The position numbers and the translations under genes were made by a program. A stretch of DNA of 64,000 bases from Brevundimonas sp. AJA228-03. GTDB lineage: Bacteria; Pseudomonadota; Alphaproteobacteria; Caulobacterales; Caulobacteraceae. Of the stretch, positions 1-8,940 are shown one piece after another. The stretch spans positions 2,423,001 through 2,487,000 of the forward strand of contig NZ_CP059297.1 of assembly GCF_017795885.1 (NCBI RefSeq), in the 5' to 3' direction. Within the stretch, counting starts at the first letter, position 1; each line of letters begins with the position of its first letter. The notes below the pieces were generated by a model. The model saw only the letters and a program-made list of their open reading frames with translations. It was not told the origin of the DNA and made no database searches.

Positions 1-92
1 GCATGGAACCCCTCTCCGAAACACACCGCCCTGTGCCTCGCACACAAACCGGCAAACAGCACGAAAGTTGGGCGGAGTGGTTAATGGAAGTG

Positions 93-259
93 AGGGATTA
101 GGGATTAGGGATTGGGGATTAGGAGCAGGGATCAGGAGCAGGGATCAGGAGAAAAAGAGTTCGGCACCAATGCGAGACATGGCCGCCCCAATCCCTAATC
201 CCTAATCCCTAATCCCTAATCCCTAATCCCTAATCCCTAATCCCTAATCCCTAATCCCC
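93..259. repeat. Inverted arrays of a 7-bp tandem repeat
   Basis: Positions 93-120 carry four head-to-tail copies of GGGATTA (one with a G change), followed by degenerate GGGATCA/GGAGCA units to about 153. Positions 190-252 carry nine perfect AATCCCT units and a tenth with one change. The second array is the reverse complement of the first, so the single strand could fold into a long hairpin. It lies just past the end of pcm. Positions 1-92 show no gene or motif I can support. Confidence 0.9.
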
Positions 260-277
260 ATTCCCTACTGCCTCCCC

Positions 278-922
278 TCACCCCTCCTTCGCCGTCCCCT
301 CGACCAGGGGCACGAACCGGACCTCGCACAGGCTTTCGCGCCGGAACGATCCGTCGGCCTGGCCGGAATAGCGATGCAGCATCTGCACCGATGTGCGACC
401 CACCGGGCAGACCAGCACGCCGCCGGGCTTCAGCTGTTTCAGCAGTTCGGTCGGCTCGGTCGGCGAGGCGGCCGTGACCATGATCCGGTCGAACGGAGCC
501 TGCTCCGGCCAGCCCAGGCCGCCGTCGGAATGGCGGGTGATGACATTGTCGATCTCCAGCGTCCGCAGCCGGCCTTCCGCCTCGACCAGCAGGCTGCGAT
601 AGCGTTCGACCGAATAGACATAGCGCGCCAGGCGGCTCAGCACCGCGCACTGGTATCCACTGCCGGTGCCGATCTCCAGCACCCGGTGGCGGGCCTGGAC
701 GTCCAGCGCCTGGGTCATCAGCCCGACGATATAGGGCTGGGAGATCGTCTGGGCGCAGTCGATCGGCAGGGCCTGATCCTCCCACGCCTGATCGAGGAAT
801 TTCTCATGCACGAACACGGCGCGGTCGATGGATTCCATCGCCGCCAGCACACCGGGGTCCGTCACCCCCTGCTGGCGCAGCGACAGGATCAGCCGCCCGG
901 CGCGGTCGTCGTGGAGGTTCAT
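278..922 (-). CDS. pcm: Protein-L-isoaspartate O-methyltransferase
   Basis: 214 aa. It methylates L-isoaspartyl residues in age-damaged proteins using S-adenosylmethionine. The SAM-binding motif LEIGTGSGYQ lies near residues 97-106, and the family signature AQTISQPYIVG lies upstream of it. Length is typical. I chose the start at 922 because the protein then begins MNLHDDRAG, as homologues do, and its ATG overlaps the surE stop codon (ATGA). The open frame runs further upstream only through surE. surE-pcm pairing is a conserved stationary-phase and repair arrangement and suggests translational coupling. Confidence 0.93.
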   Translation of the reverse strand: MNLHDDRAGRLILSLRQQGVTDPGVLAAMESIDRAVFVHEKFLDQAWEDQALPIDCAQTISQPYIVGLMTQALDVQARHRVLEIGTGSGYQCAVLSRLARYVYSVERYRSLLVEAEGRLRTLEIDNVITRHSDGGLGWPEQAPFDRIMVTAASPTEPTELLKQLKPGGVLVCPVGRTSVQMLHRYSGQADGSFRRESLCEVRFVPLVEGTAKEG

Positions 923-1737
923 CTGGGCGGCACCCCGCCCAGCACGCCCTTCAGATCGTGGACGCTGGGCCTGTGGGTCAGGTCGATGTGCAGCGGCGTG
1001 ACGCTGATCTTTCCGTCGTCCATCGCCCGCAGGTCGGTGCCCGGCGCGTGGTCCTGTTTCGTGCCGCGAAAGCTCATCCAGTAGTAGTCGCGGCCGCGCA
1101 GATCGGTGCGTTTGACGGCGTGCATCTCTCCCGCCTGACGAAAGCCCTGCACGGTCACCTCGACCTCGGTCACGTCCCCGGGCGGACGGGCGGGGAAGTT
1201 CAGGTTCATCACCACCCCGGCCTCCCAGCTCTGGGTCAGCAGGCGGCTGATGATGGCGGGGGCGAAGGCTTCCGCGGTTTCCCAATGGGCGGTGACCTCG
1301 TCGTGAAACCGCTCCAGCGACTGGCTCAGGGCGATGGAGCGGATGCCGAAAGCCATGCCCTGCAGCGCCCCCGCGACCGTGCCGGAATAGGAGCAGTCCT
1401 CGCCCACATTGTGCCCCCGGTTAACGCCCGACAGCACCAGATCGGGCCGCTCGGGCATCAGGTCATTGACCGCCAGCACGACGCAGTCCGTCGGCGTCCC
1501 CGTGACCGAGAACCGCCTGTCGCCGAACCGGTTGACCCGCAGCGGCTCGGTCAGGGTGATCCCCCGCCCCTTGCCCGACTGCTCCTCCTGCGGGGCGACG
1601 ATCCAGACATCATTCTCTGGGCTACCGCGCTTCGCGCTACTTGAGCCCGGGTCGCCGCCCAGGGTCCGGGCGATCCGTTCGAGACACGCCAGCCCCTCGG
1701 CCTCGATCCCGTCGTCGTTGGTCAGGAGGATTCTCAT
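919..1737 (-). CDS. surE: 5'/3'-nucleotidase SurE
   Basis: 272 aa. SurE is a metal-dependent nucleoside monophosphate phosphatase. The metal-binding NDDG motif is at residues 7-10, EEQSGKGR and SGVNRGHNVGED follow, and the C-terminus ends in the DLKGVLGG region. The start at 1737 gives the canonical MRILLTNDDG. Oddity: after LGGD an extra stretch of about 13 residues (PGSSSAKRGSPEN) precedes DVWIVAP, where homologues run almost directly from the helix into DVWVVAP. The extra residues are encoded by a palindromic repeat. They sit between an early helix and strand, so activity may survive. Confidence 0.93.
   Translation of the reverse strand: MRILLTNDDGIEAEGLACLERIARTLGGDPGSSSAKRGSPENDVWIVAPQEEQSGKGRGITLTEPLRVNRFGDRRFSVTGTPTDCVVLAVNDLMPERPDLVLSGVNRGHNVGEDCSYSGTVAGALQGMAFGIRSIALSQSLERFHDEVTAHWETAEAFAPAIISRLLTQSWEAGVVMNLNFPARPPGDVTEVEVTVQGFRQAGEMHAVKRTDLRGRDYYWMSFRGTKQDHAPGTDLRAMDDGKISVTPLHIDLTHRPSVHDLKGVLGGVPPR
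1619..1648. repeat. Palindromic element inserted in frame in surE
   Basis: The 30-bp hairpin has GGGCT/AGCCC outer arms and GCGC inner arms. Read on the minus strand it contains GCTCAAGTAGCG followed by CGGTAGC. Both blocks recur in the 54-bp tandem repeats at about 54186-54308, with a different centre. It encodes the extra residues in SurE. This resembles protein-coding palindromic elements known from Rickettsia, but relationship to them is not claimed. Confidence 0.7.
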
Positions 1738-1742
1738 GCGAC

Positions 1743-1911
1743 TTCCCTCTCCCGCAGGGAGAGGGCTTGAGGCTCGCGGAGCGCAGCGATGCGCAAAGCC
1801 GAAAGGGTGAGGGGTTTCGCCCTCACCGGTTCGCACCGTAACCCCTCACCCTTTCGCACAAGGACGCCGCTGCGCGCCGTGTGCTCAAGCCCTCTCCCGC
1901 CGGGAGAGGGA
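1743..1911. repeat. 169-bp composite palindromic repeat, copy 1
   Basis: Between serS and surE. Outer arms CCCTCTCCCGC/GCGGGAGAGGG-type flank inner arms GAAAGGGTGAGGGG and CCCCTCACCCTTTC, with CCCTCACCGGTTCGCACCG in the middle. Copy 2 at 3541-3708 has the same order and orientation and is about 85% identical by eye. The repeat reaches the last base before the serS stop codon, so it may serve as a transcription terminator or RNA-stability hairpin. Confidence 0.9.
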
Positions 1912-3510
<1,599 letters not shown>

Positions 3511-3540
3511 CTAGCGGGCGTCGCCGATCGTATCCAGTCC

Positions 3541-3708
3541 TTCCCTCTCCCGGAGGGAGAGGGCTTGAGGTTCGGAGAGCGCAGCGATCCGCAACCCGAA
3601 AGGGTGAGGGGTTATGCCCTCACCGGTTCGCACCGTAAGCCCTCACCCTTTCGCACAGGAACGACGCTGCGCGTCGTGTGCTCAAGCCCTCTCCCCCCGG
3701 GAGAGGGA
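3541..3708. repeat. Composite palindromic repeat, copy 2
   Basis: Same architecture and orientation as the copy at 1743-1911, with outer arms CCCTCTCCCGG/CCGGGAGAGGG and inner arms GAAAGGGTGAGGGG/CCCTCACCCTTTC. It lies between serS and the HIT gene. Together the two copies bracket serS as direct repeats. Confidence 0.9.
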
Positions 3709-3724
3709 AGCGTTATCATGCCTC

Positions 3725-4162
3725 ATGACCCTGCACGCCCCCTACGACCCGTCCAACATTTTCGCGAAGATCCTCCGCGGCGAGATCCCCGCCGTGAAGG
3801 TCTGGGAGGACGATGCCGTTCTCGTCTTCATGGACGTCTTCCCCCAGTCCGAGGGCCATGTCCTGGTGATCTCGAAGACCTCGCAGGCCCGCAACCTGCT
3901 GGAGGTCGAGCCGGAGACCCTGGCCGCCCTGACCGCCGCGACCCGGCGCACCGCGGCCGCCGTGGTGAAGGCCCTGTCGCCCGACGGCTTTTCCATCATG
4001 CAGTTCAACGGCGAGGCCGGCGGCCAGACCGTCTTCCACCTGCATTTCCACATCATCCCCCGCTGGACGGACCGCCCGCTGAAGGGCCATGGTCAGGCCG
4101 GGATGGCCGACATGGACGCGCTGAAGGCGACGGCCGAACGGATCCGGGCGGCGCTTGCCTAG
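3725..4162 (+). CDS. HIT family hydrolase
   Basis: 145 aa. HIT proteins hydrolyse or transfer nucleoside phosphates, with the middle histidine of HxHxH as nucleophile. Here the motif is HLHFHII, near residues 107-113, and the N-terminal NIFAKILRGEIPAVKVWED block is typical of bacterial HinT-like proteins. I chose ATG 3725 because it gives the usual N-terminus; upstream sequence is repeat. Oddity: its TAG stop codon is the insertion point of an IS5-family element, whose first base supplies the G of the stop. The protein is therefore not altered. The physiological substrate is not evident. Confidence 0.9.
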   Translation: MTLHAPYDPSNIFAKILRGEIPAVKVWEDDAVLVFMDVFPQSEGHVLVISKTSQARNLLEVEPETLAALTAATRRTAAAVVKALSPDGFSIMQFNGEAGGQTVFHLHFHIIPRWTDRPLKGHGQAGMADMDALKATAERIRAALA

Positions 4163-4990
4163 GGTCTGTACCCAATTGAGTTGATCTGGCTGTTGTGATT
4201 CAAGCTTCTGAGGAGGCTTGAATCATGGCGGATCATTTCTGGTTGTCGGACGCGCAGTGGGCTGTGATCGAGCCGCACATCCCCAAGGTCTATACGGGCA
4301 AGCGGCGGGTGGATGATCGCCGGGTGATCTCGGGTATCGTTCATCGGCTGCGCGAGGGGTGTCGCTGGCGCGCTCTTCCGGACGTCTATGGGCCCTATAC
4401 GACGGTGTTCAACCGTTACAATCGCTGGAGCAAGCGAGGTCTGTGGCAGCGGATCCTGGCGTCGCTCGGCGAGGCGGCCGACCCGCCGGTGACGGCCATG
4501 ATCGACTCGACCTCGGTCAAGGCGCACCGCTCGGCGGCGGGCGCAAAAGGGGGGGCTCAGCTCACGCCATAGGCCGGTCGCGCGGCGGTCGGACGACCAA
4601 GGTCCACATGCTGGTGGACGAGACGGGCAGGCCTCGCGTCGTTCAACTCGCCCGGCCAGGCCTCCGACATCGTGGCCGCCCACGACCTGATCGTCGCCAG
4701 CCGACCCAGCCTGCACCTGCTCGCAGACAGGGCCTACGACGGCGACGCCCTGCGTCGAATGCTGATCGAACGCGGCACGACACCCGTGATCCCGAACAAG
4801 ATCAATCGCGTGAACCGACACCCGTTCGACGCCACAGCCTACAGGCTCAGAAACGCCGTCGAACGCGCCTTCTGCCGCCTCAAGGACTTCCGCGCCATCG
4901 CCACCCGATACGACAAGACCGCCAGGAACTACCTCGCAGGCCTCTGCATCGTCGCCGCCATCACACTCTGGGCCAAATGAGTCCGGACCC
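4162..4990 (+). mobile_element. IS5-family (IS427-like) insertion sequence
   Basis: 829 bp. The left end begins GGGTCTGTACCCAATTG and the inverted right end reads GGGTCCGGACTCATTTG (13 of 17 matches). It is flanked by a 2-bp TA duplication at 4160-4161 and 4991-4992, within CTAG. The size, IRs and two-frame DDE transposase fit the IS427 group of IS5. Confidence 0.88.
4225..4980 (+). pseudogene. IS5-family transposase, two frameshifts
   Basis: The first frame (ATG 4225, preceded by GAGGAGG) encodes MADHFWLSDAQWAVIEPH to the first catalytic Asp in MIDSTSVKAHR and stops at 4570-4572. Translation can continue in the -1 frame after the run AAAAGGGGGGG at 4545-4555, a plausible programmed slippage site for this group, into GRSRGGRTTKVHMLVDETG. 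Near 4650-4655 the homology returns to the first frame (SPGQASDIVAAHDL), which looks like loss of two bases in a CTCT run. The rest has LLADRAYDGD (second Asp) and RNAVERAFCRLKDFR (catalytic Glu) and stops at 4980. The second shift is not expected for an active copy, so this copy is probably dead unless it reflects sequencing error. Confidence 0.82.
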
Positions 4991-4997
4991 TAGCTCT

Positions 4998-5162
4998 CGT
5001 CATCCTCCGGCAAGCCGCGCCTTCGCGGCGCAGACCGGGGGACGCAGCGGCGCCGAAGGCGATCTGTTCACGCAGGATGTCGAAACGTCTGGTTCGCGAC
5101 AGGTTCGCGCTCTCGCGCGCCGCTGCGTCCCCCGGTCTCGCTGCGCTCGCCGGAGGATGACG
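4998..5162. repeat. Long intergenic inverted repeat
   Basis: The left arm begins CGTCATCCTCCGG and continues through GACCGGGGGACGCAGCGGCGC. The right arm is its imperfect reverse complement and ends CCGGAGGATGACG. About 45 bp per arm pair around a loop of roughly 65 bp. It occupies most of the gap between the IS5 element and tRNA-Thr. Confidence 0.85.
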
Positions 5163-5287
5163 GGGGTTCAGAACGACCGTCACCAGCGCCAGCCTGACCA
5201 CAGGCGGGATGCAGGAGGTCTCCGGCATGGCGTTTCATCGCTTGCGCGCCGTGGCCCACGCCCGCTAAACGACGCCCTCGTTGCGTG

Positions 5288-5363
5288 GCCGGCTTAGCTC
5301 AGTTGGTAGAGCGCCAGTTTTGTAAACTGGATGTCGCGGGTTCGATTCCTGCAGCCGGCACCA
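5288..5363 (+). tRNA. tRNA-Thr (anticodon UGU)
   Basis: 76 nt with encoded CCA. The acceptor stem is GCCGGCT/AGCCGGC with discriminator A. The D arm contains AGCTCAGTTGGTAGAGC and the anticodon stem is CCAGT/ACTGG around loop TTTGTAA, giving anticodon TGT. The T arm GCGGGTTCGATTCCTGC is canonical. The gene ends 3 bp before the convergent cysteine synthase stop. Confidence 0.96.
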
Positions 5364-5366
5364 GCG

Positions 5367-6368
5367 TCACGCGGACGCCCACGGCGGCACCGGCAGGCCC
5401 TTGCCGGCCAGGAATTCCGCATTGAACAGCCGGGACGCATAGCGCGAGCCCGGGTCGCACAGGATGGTGACGATCGTCTTGCCCGGCCCCAGCTGGCGCG
5501 CCAGCCGCACCGCCCCGGCGATGTTCACCCCCGCCGATCCGCCCAGCGACAACCCTTCATGGACCACCAGGTCGAACAGCAGGGGCAGGAATTCGGCGTC
5601 CTCGATGCGATAGGCGTGGTCGGGCGTGAAGCCAGCCAGATTGCCGGTGATCCGCGCCACGCCGATGCCCTCGGTGATCGACGACCCCTCGGCCGTCATC
5701 TCGCCGCGGGTGAACCAGTTGAACAGCGCCGCGCCCGCCGGGTCCGCCAGCGCGACCTGGACCGCCGGATCACGCGCCTTCAGATAGGTCCCCGCCCCGA
5801 CGATCGTGCCGCCCGACCCCACCGCGCTGACGAAGCCGTCGATGCGCCCGCCGGTCTGGTCCCAGATCTCGGGGCCCGTGCCGGTGTAGTGGGCGTCGCG
5901 GTTGGCGGTGTTGTCGAACTGGTTGGCCCAGATTGCGCCGTTCGGTTCCGACACATTCAGTTCCTGCGCCAGGCGCCCGGAATAGTGGACGAAATGGTTC
6001 GGGCTGGAGAAGGGCGCGGCATCCACCTCGATCAGCCGGGCCCCCAGGGCCCGGATTGCGGACTTCTTTTCCTCGGACTGGGTGCGGGGAATGACGATCA
6101 CTACCGGATGGCCCAGCGCCGCCCCGACCAGGGCGAGCCCGATGCCGGTGTTGCCCGCCGTCCCCTCCACGATGGTGCCGCCCGGCTTCAGCGAGCCGTC
6201 GGCCCGCGCCGTCCGGACGATCGACAGGGCCGCCCGGTCCTTGACCGACCCGCCGGGGTTCATGAACTCGGCCTTGCCCAGAATCTCGCAGCCGGTCTGT
6301 TCCGACAGGCGGTTCAGCCGGATCAGCGGCGTGTAGCCGATGAGATCGATGACGGACGTCGCGGGCAT
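5367..6368 (-). CDS. cysK: Cysteine synthase A (O-acetylserine sulfhydrylase)
   Basis: 333 aa. A PLP-dependent beta-family enzyme that makes cysteine from O-acetylserine and sulfide. The Schiff-base lysine is K43 in NPGGSVKDRA. The substrate loop reads EGTAGNTGIG, where classical CysK has TSGNTG; this variant occurs in a long CysK/CBS-like subgroup common in alphaproteobacteria. The PLP phosphate loop GSGGTIVGAGTYLK is present. The neighbour on the other strand is a LysR regulator, divergent, with 137 bp between starts; a regulatory link is possible but not shown. Confidence 0.9.
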   Translation of the reverse strand: MPATSVIDLIGYTPLIRLNRLSEQTGCEILGKAEFMNPGGSVKDRAALSIVRTARADGSLKPGGTIVEGTAGNTGIGLALVGAALGHPVVIVIPRTQSEEKKSAIRALGARLIEVDAAPFSSPNHFVHYSGRLAQELNVSEPNGAIWANQFDNTANRDAHYTGTGPEIWDQTGGRIDGFVSAVGSGGTIVGAGTYLKARDPAVQVALADPAGAALFNWFTRGEMTAEGSSITEGIGVARITGNLAGFTPDHAYRIEDAEFLPLLFDLVVHEGLSLGGSAGVNIAGAVRLARQLGPGKTIVTILCDPGSRYASRLFNAEFLAGKGLPVPPWASA

Positions 6369-6505
6369 GGAACCTCTTGAAGGCGGGGTGTTCGACAGGG
6401 TGAAGTGGACGCCCGGACTTGTCCACGCCTGCTCCCCTGCCCCGCCTGCGATCCGGCCGCCCCGATCCCGATTGTCTTCCGCGTGCCGATAGGATTTCTA
6501 GGGGC

Positions 6506-7435
6506 ATGGCCAGACCCCTGCTTCCCCTCAACGCCCTGCGCGCCTTTGAAAGCGCCGCCCGGCACCTGAACTTCACCCGCGCCGCCGACGAACTGTCCGT
6601 CACGCCCGGTGCCGTCAGCCAGCAGATCCGCCTTCTGGAGGACACCGTGGGTGGCCCCCTGTTCCGGCGGGAGGCGAAGGGCCTGCAGATCACCGACCTG
6701 GGCCGGGCCGCCGCGCCTCTGCTGCGCGAAGGCTTCGAGCGGTTGATGGACGCCTCGGCCCTGCTGCGCGAGCCGCCCCGGCGCCGGCAGATCTCGGTCA
6801 GCGTGGCACCCAGCTTCGCCGCCAAATGGCTGATGCCCCGCATGGACGACTTCCACGCCGCCCACCCGGAGATCGAGGTGTGGATTTCCGCCGACATGGA
6901 GCCGGCCGACCTTACCGAGGGCGCCGCAGACCTCGCCGTCCGCTACGGCCCCGGCAACTACGGCGGCCATGTCTCGCAGTTGCTGATGACGGAGACGGTC
7001 CTGCCGGTCTGCGCCCCGCGTCTGATGACGGGCGATCGCCCCATCCGCTCGCCCGGCGACCTGGCCCACCACACCCTGCTGCACGACGTCTCGTCCGACG
7101 CCGACCCGAGCCGTCCGGACTGGCCCATGTGGCTGAAGGCGCGAAAGGTCCGCCACCCCGATCCGCGCCGGGGCTCGCGCTACAACCAGTCCAGCCTGCT
7201 GATCGAGGCGGCCATCGCCGGTCGCGGCGTCGCCCTGGCCAAGCGCACCCTGGCCCAGGCGGACCTGGCCTCCGGTCGCCTGGTGGCCCCCTTTGCCGAC
7301 GGGTCCGAGGCGGTCGGTTTCGCCTATCACGTCGTCATGCCGCGCGACCGCCCCGCCTCCGCCAGCGCCCTGGCCTTCGTGACCTGGCTGAAGCGCCAGG
7401 CGGTCGATCATGATAACAACATGGATCCGCTGTAG
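6506..7435 (+). CDS. LysR-family regulator, GcvA/AmpR type
   Basis: 309 aa. An N-terminal winged helix-turn-helix covers residues about 5-65 (LPLNALRAFESAARHLNFTRAADELSV as the helix region, TPGAVSQQIRLLED as recognition). A periplasmic-binding-like effector domain follows from about residue 90. The PLNALRAFE start is typical of GcvA-like members. I chose ATG 6506 because the longer frame adds only low-complexity residues. It is divergent from cysK. It has 42 bp to the next gene, a TetR regulator. The effector is unknown. Confidence 0.88.
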   Translation: MARPLLPLNALRAFESAARHLNFTRAADELSVTPGAVSQQIRLLEDTVGGPLFRREAKGLQITDLGRAAAPLLREGFERLMDASALLREPPRRRQISVSVAPSFAAKWLMPRMDDFHAAHPEIEVWISADMEPADLTEGAADLAVRYGPGNYGGHVSQLLMTETVLPVCAPRLMTGDRPIRSPGDLAHHTLLHDVSSDADPSRPDWPMWLKARKVRHPDPRRGSRYNQSSLLIEAAIAGRGVALAKRTLAQADLASGRLVAPFADGSEAVGFAYHVVMPRDRPASASALAFVTWLKRQAVDHDNNMDPL

Positions 7436-7477
7436 CGTTCCCTCGTCATCGCACGGCTCCCGATCGTCCGGACTTCC

Positions 7478-8110
7478 ATGCTCGAGCGCACCATCAACAA
7501 GCTGGGCCATCGCATCGGCGCGCGGGGCGGGCGCACGCGCGCGGCCATCCTCGATGCCACCCGGCGCCTGCTGGAACGCCGGCACCTGGGCGAGCTGCGC
7601 GTCGCCGACGTCGCGGCCGAGGCCGGAGTATCTCCGTCGAATTTCTACACCTATTTCAAGACGGTGGAGGAACCTGTTCTGGCCCTGTGCGAGGCGGCGG
7701 CCGTCGATTTCCAGCCCCTGTCGCGCCATCTGGACGGCGACTGGTCGGCCGAGCAGGCCTTCTCTGCCGCCCGTGCCTATGTCGTCGATGTGCTGATGAT
7801 CTGGCGCGACCACGGCCCGGTCCTGCGCATCGAGCATATGCTGGCCGACAAGGGCGAGGCGGGGTTCGTCGAGGCCCGCGTGCGACGCCTGCGCCGCGTG
7901 CACCTGTCGCTGGAACGCCGCATCGCCGTGGCGCACGCCACCGGCTATCACGCGCCCGGTCTCGATCCGCGCCTGGCCTCCTATGAGGTCGCCAACCTGG
8001 TGGAGTCGGTCGCTGCGGGGTTCGAGCTGATGCGGCGTGGGGACACCCCGTCCGACGCCATCCTCGACACGACGGCCCATATCGTCGTGAAACTGGTCAC
8101 GGGGCGCTGA
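7478..8110 (+). CDS. TetR/AcrR-family transcriptional regulator
   Basis: 210 aa. The DNA-binding domain covers residues about 17-65: RAAILDATRRLLERRHLGELRVADVAAEAGVSPSNFYTYFKTVEE is the classical TetR helix-turn-helix. The C-terminal ligand domain is not diagnostic. It follows the LysR gene on the same strand. No target operator was identified; neighbours suggest nothing specific. Confidence 0.85.
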   Translation: MLERTINKLGHRIGARGGRTRAAILDATRRLLERRHLGELRVADVAAEAGVSPSNFYTYFKTVEEPVLALCEAAAVDFQPLSRHLDGDWSAEQAFSAARAYVVDVLMIWRDHGPVLRIEHMLADKGEAGFVEARVRRLRRVHLSLERRIAVAHATGYHAPGLDPRLASYEVANLVESVAAGFELMRRGDTPSDAILDTTAHIVVKLVTGR

Positions 8111-8146
8111 GAACTCACTCCCTCCCCCTCGGGGCAGGGAGACGGT

Positions 8147-8914
8147 TCAACGGATCACCCCCAGGGGGCCGTAAAGCCAGGTCAGCCAGACGCCGATGGC
8201 CAGGAGGGTCCCGAACGGCAGCCGGTCGGCACCGCTGACACTCCGCCGGGTGATCAGCAGCGTCAGAACCACGCTGAAACCGGCCGCGCAGGCCCACAGC
8301 AGCACGGTGGGCAGGCCGAACCAGCCGACCCAGGCCCCGGCCCCGGCGAACAGGATCGGATCGCCGCCGCCAAGCCCGTCGCGCTTTCGGATCTGCCGGT
8401 AGAGGGCGGCCAGCCCCCAGAGGAACCCGAACCCGAAGGCCGCACCGATCAGGGACGCGACCGGCCAGCCCTGCGCGATGACCGCCGCCCCGATCAGACC
8501 GGTCGCGATCAGCGGCAGGGTCAGTTCGTCCGGCAGCCAGAAATTCTCCGCATCGATCAGGGCGATCAGCAGCAACTGCCAGCCGAGCACCGCCGTGGCT
8601 GCGACCATGACCCACCCGGCCCCGGCCCCGGACAGCCCGGCCCAGACCCCGATCGCCGCCGCCCCGCACTCGATCAGCAGATAGCGCGGCGACACTGCCG
8701 CTCCGCACATCGCGCACCGCCCGCGCTGCACCAGCCAGCTGACCACCGGCACCAGATGCCAGGCCTTCAGCGGGGCCTCGCAACTCATGCAGTGCGACCG
8801 GCCGAAGACGATGTCCTCATCCCGCGGCATGCGCACCGTCACGGCGGCGATGAAGCTGCCGATGATCAGGCCGAGCAGGCCCATCAGGATGGCGATGACG
8901 ACGGCTGCGGACAT
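8147..8914 (-). CDS. Type IV prepilin peptidase (A24 family)
   Basis: 255 aa, an inner-membrane aspartyl protease that cleaves and N-methylates prepilins or pseudopilins. The N-terminal GSFIAAVTVRMP is the family signature, and two CxxC pairs (CMSC, CAMC) form the cytoplasmic zinc site. Catalytic aspartates sit in LIDAENFWLPDELT and GGGDPILFAGAGAW. The second motif is usually GxGDxKL, so the lysine is replaced here by I. About seven membrane segments are visible. No pilin or secretion genes lie in the window, so its substrate set cannot be named. Confidence 0.88.
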   Translation of the reverse strand: MSAAVVIAILMGLLGLIIGSFIAAVTVRMPRDEDIVFGRSHCMSCEAPLKAWHLVPVVSWLVQRGRCAMCGAAVSPRYLLIECGAAAIGVWAGLSGAGAGWVMVAATAVLGWQLLLIALIDAENFWLPDELTLPLIATGLIGAAVIAQGWPVASLIGAAFGFGFLWGLAALYRQIRKRDGLGGGDPILFAGAGAWVGWFGLPTVLLWACAAGFSVVLTLLITRRSVSGADRLPFGTLLAIGVWLTWLYGPLGVIR

Positions 8915-8940
8915 GGATCCCGCTTAGCCCGGTTCGGGCC

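Noticed and set aside
93..259. Heptamer array as a CRISPR
   Set aside because: Units are 7 bp, contiguous, without spacers, and no cas gene is near.
6323..8080. Long minus-strand frame over LysR and TetR genes
   Set aside because: Shadow of high-GC codon usage; no recognisable domains and the opposite strand encodes two clear regulators.
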